This document shows, in pieces, positions 7,834 through 15,551 of a stretch of 22,615 nt of DNA. Origin of the DNA: JAADHG01 sp964418645 (lineage in GTDB: Bacteria; Bacteroidota; Bacteroidia; Flavobacteriales; Flavobacteriaceae); NCBI GenBank assembly GCA_964418645.1, contig CAYQME010000040.1, positions 1-22,615 of the forward strand, read 5' to 3'. The position numbers and the translations under genes were made by a program. Numbering within the stretch: the stretch's first letter is position 1; each line of letters begins with the position of its first letter. The notes beneath the pieces are model-generated. The model saw only the letters and a program-made list of their open reading frames with translations. It made no database searches and was not told the DNA's origin.

Positions 7834-8568
7834 ATGTCTGCATTTGTAGCTGAAATTTTAGGGACCTTTTTATTAATATTATTAGGAAATGGTGTTGTTG
7901 CCAATATTGTATTAAAAGACACCAAAGCTAATGATTCGGGTTGGATGGTAATTACTACAGGTTGGGGATTAGCGGTGTTTACAGGTGTAATTGTTGCAGC
8001 ACCTTATAGTGGGGCTCATTTAAATCCAGCTGTTACGGTGTCATTAGCAATAGCAGGATTGTTTGATTGGGTTGAGGTAATGCCCTATATATTAGCACAA
8101 CTTATAGGTGCAATGGCAGGCTCATTTGTAGTATGGCTTATATATAAAGACCATTATGATATTACAGAAGATAAAGAAGCAATAAAAGCATCATTTTGTA
8201 CGGCTCCTGCTATTCGAAATTTTCCAAGAAACTTTTTAACTGAAGTTGTTGGAACTTTTGTATTAATTTTTGCAGTATTATACATCGCTGGGCCAGAGTT
8301 AAGCATTGGTTCTGAAGAGGCGGTTAATTTTGGCTTAGGCTCTATAGGTGCAATTCCTGTAGCTTTTGTGGTTTGGGTTATTGGATTAAGTTTAGGTGGC
8401 TTAACGGGTTACGCTATTAATCCTGCAAGAGATTTAGGTCCACGAATTATATACACTCTTTTACCAATAAAATTAAAAAGAAGTAGCGATTGGAGTTATG
8501 CTTGGATTCCTATTATAGCACCTTTAGTTGGTGGAGGATTGGCAGCAGCATTATATTTAATTGTATAA
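7834..8568 (+). CDS. glpF: MIP family aquaglyceroporin (glycerol facilitator)
   Basis: The 244-aa integral membrane channel has six predicted transmembrane helices plus the two half-helices of the aquaporin fold. Both signature loops are intact: N-P-A at 64-66 in A-H-L-N-P-A-V-T-V-S, and N-P-A at 196-198 in N-P-A-R-D-L-G-P-R. Asp200 directly after the second N-P-A-R is the residue that distinguishes glycerol-conducting channels from pure water channels. It admits glycerol by facilitated diffusion, which GlpK then traps. It begins 20 bases after glpK and closes the glp run. A bidirectional hairpin terminator follows. Confidence 0.95.
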   Translation: MSAFVAEILGTFLLILLGNGVVANIVLKDTKANDSGWMVITTGWGLAVFTGVIVAAPYSGAHLNPAVTVSLAIAGLFDWVEVMPYILAQLIGAMAGSFVVWLIYKDHYDITEDKEAIKASFCTAPAIRNFPRNFLTEVVGTFVLIFAVLYIAGPELSIGSEEAVNFGLGSIGAIPVAFVVWVIGLSLGGLTGYAINPARDLGPRIIYTLLPIKLKRSSDWSYAWIPIIAPLVGGGLAAALYLIV

Positions 8569-8581
8569 TATGGAATATAAT

Positions 8582-8633
8582 CTAAAACAAAAAACACGAA
8601 GCTAATAAGTGCTTCTCGTATTTATATTTTTTT
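8582..8633. terminator. bidirectional intrinsic terminator between glpF and atpC
   Basis: A hairpin at 8596-8619 (ACGAAGC / GCTTCTCGT, a 7-bp stem with a 2-base bulge and an 8-base loop) lies between two convergent genes. On the + strand it is followed by a T-rich tail (TATTTATATTTTTTT). On the - strand the sequence after the stem is GTGTTTTTTGTTTT. It can therefore end both the glp transcript from the left and the atpD-atpC transcript from the right. Confidence 0.75.
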
Positions 8634-8641
8634 AATAAAAC

Positions 8642-8920
8642 TTAATCTGCTAAGACTATAATTTTATTATCTTTTAATTCAATAGTACCAGAATCAATTG
8701 CTAACCATGTGCCTCTATCTTTTCCTTTTTCAAATTTATCATCAACTTCTTCTTCAAGTGTAATCTCTCCAAAAATTTTCACATAACCTTTTTTGAGTGT
8801 TGAGACAATTGGTGCATGATTGTTTAGCATTTCAAATTCACCATTCACACCTGGAACAGATACCGATTCTACTTCTCCGTTAAATAAAGTTGCTTCTGGC
8901 GATACAATTTCTAAGTACAT
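8642..8920 (-). CDS. atpC: F1Fo ATP synthase subunit epsilon, short form
   Basis: The 92-residue protein corresponds to the N-terminal beta-sandwich of the epsilon subunit: M-Y-L-E-I-V-S-P-E-A-T-L-F-N-G-E, the conserved P-G-V-N-G-E-F-E-M-L-N-N-H-A-P block at 23-37, then L-K-K-G-Y-V-K. It couples the gamma/c-ring rotor in the F1 central stalk. The C-terminal helical hairpin that inhibits ATP hydrolysis in E. coli (139 aa) is absent, so inhibition by that route is not possible. As far as I know this short form is usual in Bacteroidota. It follows atpD on the same strand after 51 bases. Confidence 0.92.
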   Translation of the reverse strand: MYLEIVSPEATLFNGEVESVSVPGVNGEFEMLNNHAPIVSTLKKGYVKIFGEITLEEEVDDKFEKGKDRGTWLAIDSGTIELKDNKIIVLAD

Positions 8921-8940
8921 AGTTTTTCAGTATTCAGTAT

Positions 8941-8963
8941 TCAGTTGTGTTATTGCCAACTGA
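8941..8963 (-). other. stem-loop between atpD and atpC
   Basis: The spacer between the atpD stop and the atpC start contains a perfect 7-bp inverted repeat, TCAGTTG (8941-8947) and CAACTGA (8957-8963), with a 9-base loop. No T-run follows it in the transcribed direction, so it is not a classical terminator. It may influence mRNA processing or the beta:epsilon ratio (3:1 in the enzyme), but that is inference. A 7-base direct repeat, CAGTATT, adjoins it at 8928-8941. Confidence 0.45.
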
Positions 8964-8971
8964 TTACTTGG

Positions 8972-10480
8972 TTAGGCTTCAGCAAGCATTTTTTCTCCAG
9001 CTTCAACAACTTCTTCAATAGTTCCTTTAAGGTTAAAAGCAGCTTCTGGTAAGTTATCTAATTCACCATCCATAATCATATTAAACCCTTTAATAGTTTC
9101 TTTAATATCTACTAATACTCCTGGGATTCCTGTAAATTGTTCAGCCACGTGGAAAGGTTGTGATAAGAATCGTTGTACACGACGTGCACGTCCTACGGCT
9201 AATTTATCTTCTTCTGAGAGTTCTTCCATTCCAAGTATAGCAATAATATCTTGTAATTCTTTATAGTGTTGTAATAACTCTTTTACGCGTTGTGCACAAT
9301 CATAATGTTCATTGCCTAAAATATCAGCAGTTAATATTCGTGATGTAGAATCTAATGGATCCACAGCAGGATAAATACCTAACTCGGCAATTTTACGAGA
9401 CAATACGGTTGTAGCATCTAAATGTGCAAAAGTAGTTGCTGGCGCAGGATCGGTTAAATCATCTGCAGGCACATAAACTGCTTGGACAGACGTAATAGAT
9501 CCTTTTTTAGTTGAAGTAATACGTTCTTGCATTGCTCCCATTTCGGTTGCTAACGTAGGTTGATAACCAACAGCAGATGGCATACGACCAAGTAAGGCAG
9601 ATACTTCAGAACCAGCTTGTGTAAAACGGAAAATGTTATCTACGAAAAACAACACGTCTTTCCCTTGTCCATCTCCAGCACCATCACGAAAATATTCTGC
9701 AATAGTTAGTCCAGATAATGCAACTCGAGCACGTGCTCCAGGAGGCTCATTCATTTGTCCGAATACAAAAGCAGCTTTAGATTCTTTCAATGCTGTTTTA
9801 TCGACAGCCTGAAGATTCCAACCACCTTCTTCCATAGAATGCATAAAGTCATCTCCATATTTAATAATGCCAGACTCCAACATTTCACGAAGTAAATCGT
9901 TCCCTTCACGAGTTCTTTCACCTACACCTGCAAATACTGAAAGACCACCGTGTGCTTTTGCTATATTGTTAATCAACTCCATTAAAAGCACTGTTTTACC
10001 TACTCCAGCCCCTCCAAATAATCCAATCTTACCACCTTTTGCATAAGGCTCAACAAGGTCGATTACTTTAATACCTGTAAATAAAACTTCTGTTGAAGTT
10101 GAAAGGTCTTCAAATTTTGGCGCTTCTCTATGGATAGGCAATCCATCATTTCCAGCTTTAGGTAAGTTCCCTAGACCATCAATAGCATCTCCAATGACAT
10201 TGAATAGGCGTCCGTAAACATCTTCACCGATTGGCATTTGTATTGGCGCTCCAGTTATATTAACTTCAGTCCCTCTACTTAAACCATCAGAAGAATCCAT
10301 GGCTATTGTACGTACTGTATCTTCACCAATGTGTGATTGTACTTCAAGTACTAAAGTAGAACCATCAGGTCTATTAATTTCTAATGAATCGTAAATTTTT
10401 GGGAGTTCTGCACCAGAATCGAATTCTACATCAATAACTGGACCTACTATTTGTGCAACTTTACCTGTAATTTTTGACAT
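8972..10480 (-). CDS. atpD: F1Fo ATP synthase subunit beta
   Basis: The 502-aa catalytic subunit of F1 makes ATP from ADP and phosphate at the alpha/beta interfaces. The N-terminal beta-barrel is at about 1-80. The nucleotide-binding domain has Walker A G-G-A-G-V-G-K-T at 156-163 (Lys162), the catalytic Glu188 in G-E-R-T-R-E-G, Walker B with Asp281 in L-F-F-V-D-N, and the P-A-P-A-T-T-F-A-H-L-D-A-T-T block. The C-terminal helical domain carries E-E-L-S-E-E-D, the DELSEED-type loop that contacts gamma. It is transcribed with atpC only; the other ATP synthase genes are not here. This atpDC split is known for Bacteroidota. A good -7 promoter element lies about 85 bases upstream. Confidence 0.98.
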   Translation of the reverse strand: MSKITGKVAQIVGPVIDVEFDSGAELPKIYDSLEINRPDGSTLVLEVQSHIGEDTVRTIAMDSSDGLSRGTEVNITGAPIQMPIGEDVYGRLFNVIGDAIDGLGNLPKAGNDGLPIHREAPKFEDLSTSTEVLFTGIKVIDLVEPYAKGGKIGLFGGAGVGKTVLLMELINNIAKAHGGLSVFAGVGERTREGNDLLREMLESGIIKYGDDFMHSMEEGGWNLQAVDKTALKESKAAFVFGQMNEPPGARARVALSGLTIAEYFRDGAGDGQGKDVLFFVDNIFRFTQAGSEVSALLGRMPSAVGYQPTLATEMGAMQERITSTKKGSITSVQAVYVPADDLTDPAPATTFAHLDATTVLSRKIAELGIYPAVDPLDSTSRILTADILGNEHYDCAQRVKELLQHYKELQDIIAILGMEELSEEDKLAVGRARRVQRFLSQPFHVAEQFTGIPGVLVDIKETIKGFNMIMDGELDNLPEAAFNLKGTIEEVVEAGEKMLAEA

Positions 10481-10564
10481 TACTTATCTGTTTATTGTTT
10501 TGCTAATGCATTAATAGAAAAACAGTTTTACCCTATTAAGTTGAGCGCTTGGTTTTTCAAGCTG

Positions 10565-10572
10565 CAAAGATA
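10565..10572 (-). promoter_or_regulatory. putative -7 promoter element of atpD
   Basis: Read on the - strand the sequence is TATCTTTG followed by CA, an exact match to the Bacteroidota -7 consensus TAnnTTTG. About 19 bases upstream there is TATG rather than the ideal TTTG -33 element. It would give a 5' leader of roughly 75-80 bases for atpD-atpC. Confidence 0.55.
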
Positions 10573-10668
10573 TATTTTTTAATTAAAAAAACATACATAT
10601 TTGGAATCAAAAAATAAGGTTTTTTGAAGCTTTATTATAAGTAGGTTACTAAGTTTAAATAAATATAA

Positions 10669-10692
10669 AACCCTAGAATACTTTCTAGGGTT
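10669..10692 (-). terminator. intrinsic terminator after the TonB-dependent receptor gene
   Basis: A perfect 10-bp inverted repeat, AACCCTAGAA (10669-10678) and TTCTAGGGTT (10683-10692), encloses a 4-base loop. On the - strand the stem is followed by TTATATTTATTT, a T-rich tail. It lies 43 bases past the receptor stop codon, and separates that gene from atpD. Confidence 0.75.
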
Positions 10693-10734
10693 ATATAAAT
10701 AAAGTCAGAGACTTTGTTATTCTATTTTTGAGTA

Positions 10735-13530
10735 TTAATTATTTATTACCCATGAGATAAAGTATTGCGATCCAATGAATGGTGAGCCTACAGCACTTTG
10801 AAATTCTTTACCGCCTAAATTAGTTCCACCAATTTTAAATACAGACTTCATTGATGGGACAGAATAATTTAATTGTGCATCAACTACAGTTCTAGCTGGG
10901 ATGATAGCATTCGCGATACTTGCTTGCCAAAAATACTCGTCACTCCAACGCACATTAACATTAAAACCAAAGTTTTTAAATAGTTTAGGATTTCCAAATG
11001 AAGCTTTTACTTTATGCTCTGGTGTATTGAATCCAGCACTAAAATCTGGATCTGATGCTTGATCGAAATCAAACTGTGCATAAGTATAATTAAATCCTAA
11101 TCTATAGTCTTTTGCTATTCTTGTGGATAAACCAATAACTGCTCCATAAGAATTAACATCAGCTAAAGAGTTAGTGTATAATTGAAAAACGGTTGAATTT
11201 CCAGTAGCTAAATCTATTACACCTGATAAATCAGTTGTTGATCCCGTATTAGGTGTTACCACAAGTTTATTAGAAATAAAACCTTCATAACTATTGTAAT
11301 ATGCATTAAAGTCTACTGTAACAGGTCCCACTTTACCACGATATCCAACATCAAAAGCAGTTACTTTTTCTTGCTCTACTAATTTTGTTTTAACAGGATT
11401 TAAAACTGAAGGATCTCCAGTTGCAGCAAACGCAAAGACAGAAGTTAAAGAATACGAGTCAAAATAAGCATCTCTACCTGTTAAGGCTGTTCCTGGCAAC
11501 CTTCTATCTAAATTGTCTGGTGCAGCTCCAACTAGTATGGCTCTTCCAACATTAAATCCAATAAATAAAGATTGTGTATCAGGATTTCTAAATCCAGTCT
11601 GGAAAGAGGCTCTTAGGTTATGTTGTCTGTTTTCTCCAACAGAATAATTTAAAGAAATTCTTGGAGAATAACTGGCGTCAAAAAATTCGTTTTTATCATA
11701 GCGTATAGATGCTGAAACTTTTAATCTATCGTCGGCAAACTTTTTAATAGCCTGAATATAAGCGCCATATTCATTATAATCAATAGATCCATCATAATCA
11801 GTAAAAATTGTCCCTCCAGAATCTAAAGAGTATTGTCTATAAGACCCTCCTACTTGTAAATCAACTTGATCATTTAACAAGCGCTTAAAATTATAATTGC
11901 CTTCAGCAATATGCATCTTGGTATTGTCAAGAAACTTCGAACCAGTTGAAACATTTGGGTCAGAAGTTACTTTGTTAAAAAGGGATATAAATTCTGGAGT
12001 TCCAGGCTGAGGTGTAAGAGAAGCATCTGCAAAGGCTCTTGCTCCAGCATGTAGTTGAGATTGAACAGCTGGGTCAAAAGGATTCCCTCCTCCTGCAAGT
12101 ACTCCTGCTGCTCCTTGAACATAAGCTCCTGCATAAGTCCCAAACCACTCTGTAGCTCCAACTTTGTTCATATTAATTCCTGTAAAACGCATATCGTAAG
12201 AATCGCCTGCATTTTCAGAAGTTGTATATCCTCTTACAAAAAAGTCATTACCACGAATTTCTAATTTATGTTGTTGTAATGTGAAATTATTAATATTATA
12301 TCTGTTTGCCCCTTGATATATGGTATTCCCTTTTCCGAATTTTGATCTCCAAACAATTTCTATGTCATTTCCAAAGGGTTTATAATTTAAAGAAAAATCG
12401 GCTTTAATACTTCTTGCTTTGTAATCTGTTAAATCTTGTTCTCTATATCCAGTTCTACCTACATTAACAGCAGGAACCAATGCACTGGCGCCAGGAGGAA
12501 TAGCTCCTATTGATTCTAAAAATTGTGCAACTTGGTTAAGATCTGATTCTACTGCATCTAAAGTAACTTCATCTCCATAAATATTTAAAGCATCATGTGA
12601 CGGACTAGACCCAAATGGCAAAATAGCATCAGGTGTCCCAGGAGCTCCTAAAACATATTCATTAGTATCATTGGCATACCAATCTGTTCCTTTCAAGAAT
12701 GAAAAGGATGCTTTTGCAGCAAATTTATCTGAAAAAGCATGTGCAACTCTAAATCCAAAATCGTAAAACTGGTTATCTCCTGCAGTATCTTGAACTGTAA
12801 TACCAGTTTTATAATATGTACTTATGCCTTGATGATCCCAAGGGTTTTTACTAGTCATAAACAAAATACCATTAAATGCATTAGCCCCATATAAAGCTGA
12901 AGAGGCTCCTGGCAATAATTCTACGCTACTAATATCAAGATCACTTAATCCTAGTAAGTTACCTATAACAAAATTTAATGCTGGAGACGCATTATCCATG
13001 CCATCCACTAATTGAACAAATCGTGTATTGGCATAAGTAGCAAAACCACGAGTATTTACCGAGTTGAAAGTTAAACTTCCTTGATTAACATCTACACCTT
13101 TTAAATTTTCTAAACTAGTATAGAAATTTGGAGATGCTGCTAATTTAATATCTGTAGCATCAAATCTTTCTATAGTAACAGGAGATTCTCTGATACTTTC
13201 AGGTGTTCTTGACGCAGAAATCACAATCTCATCAAGCTCATTACCCTCGTTTAAAACAAAGTCAATAGTTTGGGAATTTGATGTTACTTCTTTAGTTACT
13301 GATTCAAATCCTACACTACTCACTTGTATTGAAAAAGGAGGTGTTTGATTAGCAGTTAGAGTATAGTTTCCGTCAAAATCGGTTACTGTTCCAGTTGATG
13401 TTCCAATAATTATAACATTGGCTCCGGGAAGTGGTTGTCCACTTTCATCAGAAACATTACCTTTTACAGTAGTTTGAGCATAAGAAAATGCACAAAAAAA
13501 CAATAGAAAAATCTTAATAGTAGTTCTCAT
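10735..13530 (-). CDS. TonB-dependent outer-membrane receptor with carboxypeptidase-regulatory-like domain
   Basis: The 931-aa protein starts with a Sec signal peptide (cleavage probably after Y-A, near residues 18-19). A carboxypeptidase-regulatory-like Ig domain (about 20-95) contains G-Q-P-L-P-G-A-N-V-I-I and G-T-V-T-D-F-D-G-N-Y-T-L. The segment D-E-I-V-I-S-A-S-R-T-P (100-110) has TonB-box-like character. The plug domain (about 110-230) includes N-T-R-G-F and V-E-L-L-P-G-A-S-S-A-L-Y-G-A-N-A-F-N-G. The rest, about 250-931, is beta-barrel. It should import a large or scarce ligand across the outer membrane using TonB-ExbBD energy. The ligand is unknown: no SusD-type partner, siderophore genes or degradative enzymes are adjacent, so it is an orphan receptor. 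The C-terminus ends W-V-I-N-N rather than in the aromatic residue common in outer-membrane proteins. No clear TAnnTTTG element was found in its upstream spacer. Confidence 0.93.
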   Translation of the reverse strand: MRTTIKIFLLFFCAFSYAQTTVKGNVSDESGQPLPGANVIIIGTSTGTVTDFDGNYTLTANQTPPFSIQVSSVGFESVTKEVTSNSQTIDFVLNEGNELDEIVISASRTPESIRESPVTIERFDATDIKLAASPNFYTSLENLKGVDVNQGSLTFNSVNTRGFATYANTRFVQLVDGMDNASPALNFVIGNLLGLSDLDISSVELLPGASSALYGANAFNGILFMTSKNPWDHQGISTYYKTGITVQDTAGDNQFYDFGFRVAHAFSDKFAAKASFSFLKGTDWYANDTNEYVLGAPGTPDAILPFGSSPSHDALNIYGDEVTLDAVESDLNQVAQFLESIGAIPPGASALVPAVNVGRTGYREQDLTDYKARSIKADFSLNYKPFGNDIEIVWRSKFGKGNTIYQGANRYNINNFTLQQHKLEIRGNDFFVRGYTTSENAGDSYDMRFTGINMNKVGATEWFGTYAGAYVQGAAGVLAGGGNPFDPAVQSQLHAGARAFADASLTPQPGTPEFISLFNKVTSDPNVSTGSKFLDNTKMHIAEGNYNFKRLLNDQVDLQVGGSYRQYSLDSGGTIFTDYDGSIDYNEYGAYIQAIKKFADDRLKVSASIRYDKNEFFDASYSPRISLNYSVGENRQHNLRASFQTGFRNPDTQSLFIGFNVGRAILVGAAPDNLDRRLPGTALTGRDAYFDSYSLTSVFAFAATGDPSVLNPVKTKLVEQEKVTAFDVGYRGKVGPVTVDFNAYYNSYEGFISNKLVVTPNTGSTTDLSGVIDLATGNSTVFQLYTNSLADVNSYGAVIGLSTRIAKDYRLGFNYTYAQFDFDQASDPDFSAGFNTPEHKVKASFGNPKLFKNFGFNVNVRWSDEYFWQASIANAIIPARTVVDAQLNYSVPSMKSVFKIGGTNLGGKEFQSAVGSPFIGSQYFISWVINN

Positions 13531-13597
13531 ATTGGGTATTAATTTAGTTTTTAGATAAGCAATATATGTATATAATACGTAAACGCAATATAAAAAT

Positions 13598-13618
13598 AAA
13601 AAAAATTATGCACGCATA
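13598..13618 (-). terminator. weak hairpin plus T-run after glmS
   Basis: A small interrupted palindrome, TATGC-AC-GCATA (13607-13618), is followed on the - strand by eight T residues (13598-13605 on the + strand). As RNA only about 4 bp with a 4-base loop can form, so this is at best a weak terminator for the glmS transcript; alternatively the dyad is an operator for the receptor gene that starts 77 bases away. Nothing better is seen in the 168-base spacer. Confidence 0.25.
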
Positions 13619-13698
13619 GTATTATTTAATGTACAATATAAGACTTTTTAAACCTTTATTTTATAAAAAACTAAATTTGGATTTATTTTAAATAAGAA

Positions 13699-15546
13699 CT
13701 ATTCTACTGTTACAGATTTAGCTAAGTTTCGAGGTTGATCCACATTCCTATTTAGCATTACTGCAATATGATAAGATAATAACTGAAGAGGTATTGTAGT
13801 TAATAAAGGAGATAAGGATTCTAAAGTTTCTGGAACTTCAATAACATGGTCAGCTAATTCTTTTACTATTTGGTCACCTTTTGTTACAATTCCAATAATT
13901 TTACCTTTTCTTGATTTAATCTCTTGAATATTACTTACAACTTTATCGTATTGTCCATTTTTTGTAGCTATAACAACAATTGGCATATTCTCATCTATTA
14001 AAGCAATTGGTCCGTGTTTCATCTCTGCAGCTGGATAACCTTCAGCGTGGATATATGATATTTCTTTAAGTTTTAAAGCTCCTTCTAATGCGACAGGAAA
14101 ATTATAACCTCTCCCTAGGTATAAAAAGTTTTTGGTGCCATTATAGATGTCTGCGATTGATTTTACATAATTATCAGATTTTAAAGCTTTTTCAACTTTA
14201 TCAGGAATCATTTCTAATTCTATTAAGTGATGCCTAAAGTCAGAACTTGTAATAGTTCCCTTTGCTCTAGCCAATCGCAATGCAATTAATGACAAAACGG
14301 TTATCTGCGTGGTAAATGCTTTGGTTGAAGCAACACCAATTTCAGGACCAGCATGTGTATAAGCACCTGCATGAGTCTCTCTAGCAATAGAAGAGCCAAC
14401 AACATTACACACTCCAAAAACAAAAGCACCTTTAGATTTTGCTAATTTAATTGCAGCCAAAGTATCTGCTGTTTCTCCTGATTGCGAGATGGCTATTACA
14501 ACATCCTTTTCGTTAATTACAGGATTTCTATATCTAAATTCAGAGGCATATTCAACTTCAACAGGAATTCTTGCTAAATTTTCAAAAATATATTCTGAAA
14601 CTAAACCAGCATGCCAAGAAGTCCCACAAGCAATAACTATAATTCGATTTGCATTGAGAAATTTTTTCATATTATCCTCCACACCAGACATTTTAACTAT
14701 AGCTTTATCGGTTAAAAGCCTACCTCTATAAGTGTCTTTAATGGCATTTGGTTGCTCATAAATTTCTTTAAGCATAAAGTGCTCATAACCTCCCTTTTCA
14801 ATTTGCTCAAGATTTAATTGTAATTTTTGAACATAAGGATTAACTAAAGAGTCATCTTTAATTTTTCTAACTTTAATCTCTTTATCTCGTCTTACAATTG
14901 CCATTTCTTCATCTTCAAGATAAATAGCGTTGTTAGTATATTCAATAAAAGGTGAAGCGTCACTTGCTATGAAAAATTCGTCATCACCAATGCCAATTGC
15001 CAAAGGACTTCCAAGTCTGGCGACAACAATTTCATTAGGTTTGTTCTTATCAAAAACAGCAATTGCATAAGCACCTACAACTTGTGTTAAAGCAATTTGT
15101 ACTGCTTGACCTAATTTAATATTTTCACTCTTTTTAATATCTTCGATAAGATTGATTAAAACTTCAGTGTCTGTTTCAGAGGTAAAAGAATATCCTCGAT
15201 TAATCAATTCTTTTTTTAAAGTGCTATAGTTTTCTATTATCCCATTATGAATAATAACTAAATCGCAGGAATTTGAATAATGAGGATGTGAATTAACATT
15301 GTTTGGAATACCGTGTGTTGCCCAACGGGTATGACCAATTCCCAAAGTTCCAACTGTAGGAATTTCAGAATTGATTCTTTTTTCTAAATCATCAACCTTG
15401 CCTTTAGTTTTTGAGAGTTTGATATTTTTACCATCGTATAGAGCAATTCCTGCACTATCATAGCCTCTATATTCTAATCGTTTTAATCCTTTTAAAATGA
15501 TAGGGTAAGCTTCTCGATGGCCAATATATCCAACAATTCCACACAT
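13699..15546 (-). CDS. glmS: glutamine-fructose-6-phosphate aminotransferase (isomerizing)
   Basis: GlmS converts fructose-6-phosphate and glutamine into glucosamine-6-phosphate, the first step toward UDP-GlcNAc for peptidoglycan and lipid A. The 615-aa product is full length. The N-terminal glutaminase domain (about 2-220) has Cys2 as nucleophile once Met is removed, with G-H-T-R-W-A-T-H-G at 71-79 and H-N-G at 100-102. Two SIS sugar-isomerase domains follow; the first has C-G-T-S-W-H-A-G at 307-314 and S-Q-S-G-E-T at 354-359. The conserved ending L-A-K-S-V-T-V-E is present. It begins 5 bases after the DUF4270 stop, so it is the last gene of a three-gene unit. I found no glmS ribozyme-like leader, as expected because the gene lacks its own long 5' leader. 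Confidence 0.97.
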   Translation of the reverse strand: MCGIVGYIGHREAYPIILKGLKRLEYRGYDSAGIALYDGKNIKLSKTKGKVDDLEKRINSEIPTVGTLGIGHTRWATHGIPNNVNSHPHYSNSCDLVIIHNGIIENYSTLKKELINRGYSFTSETDTEVLINLIEDIKKSENIKLGQAVQIALTQVVGAYAIAVFDKNKPNEIVVARLGSPLAIGIGDDEFFIASDASPFIEYTNNAIYLEDEEMAIVRRDKEIKVRKIKDDSLVNPYVQKLQLNLEQIEKGGYEHFMLKEIYEQPNAIKDTYRGRLLTDKAIVKMSGVEDNMKKFLNANRIIVIACGTSWHAGLVSEYIFENLARIPVEVEYASEFRYRNPVINEKDVVIAISQSGETADTLAAIKLAKSKGAFVFGVCNVVGSSIARETHAGAYTHAGPEIGVASTKAFTTQITVLSLIALRLARAKGTITSSDFRHHLIELEMIPDKVEKALKSDNYVKSIADIYNGTKNFLYLGRGYNFPVALEGALKLKEISYIHAEGYPAAEMKHGPIALIDENMPIVVIATKNGQYDKVVSNIQEIKSRKGKIIGIVTKGDQIVKELADHVIEVPETLESLSPLLTTIPLQLLSYHIAVMLNRNVDQPRNLAKSVTVE

Positions 15547-15551
15547 ATTTA

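Noticed and set aside
10735..13530. SusC-type glycan receptor of a polysaccharide utilisation locus
   Set aside because: There is no SusD homologue or carbohydrate enzyme beside it, so only a general TonB-dependent receptor call is supported.
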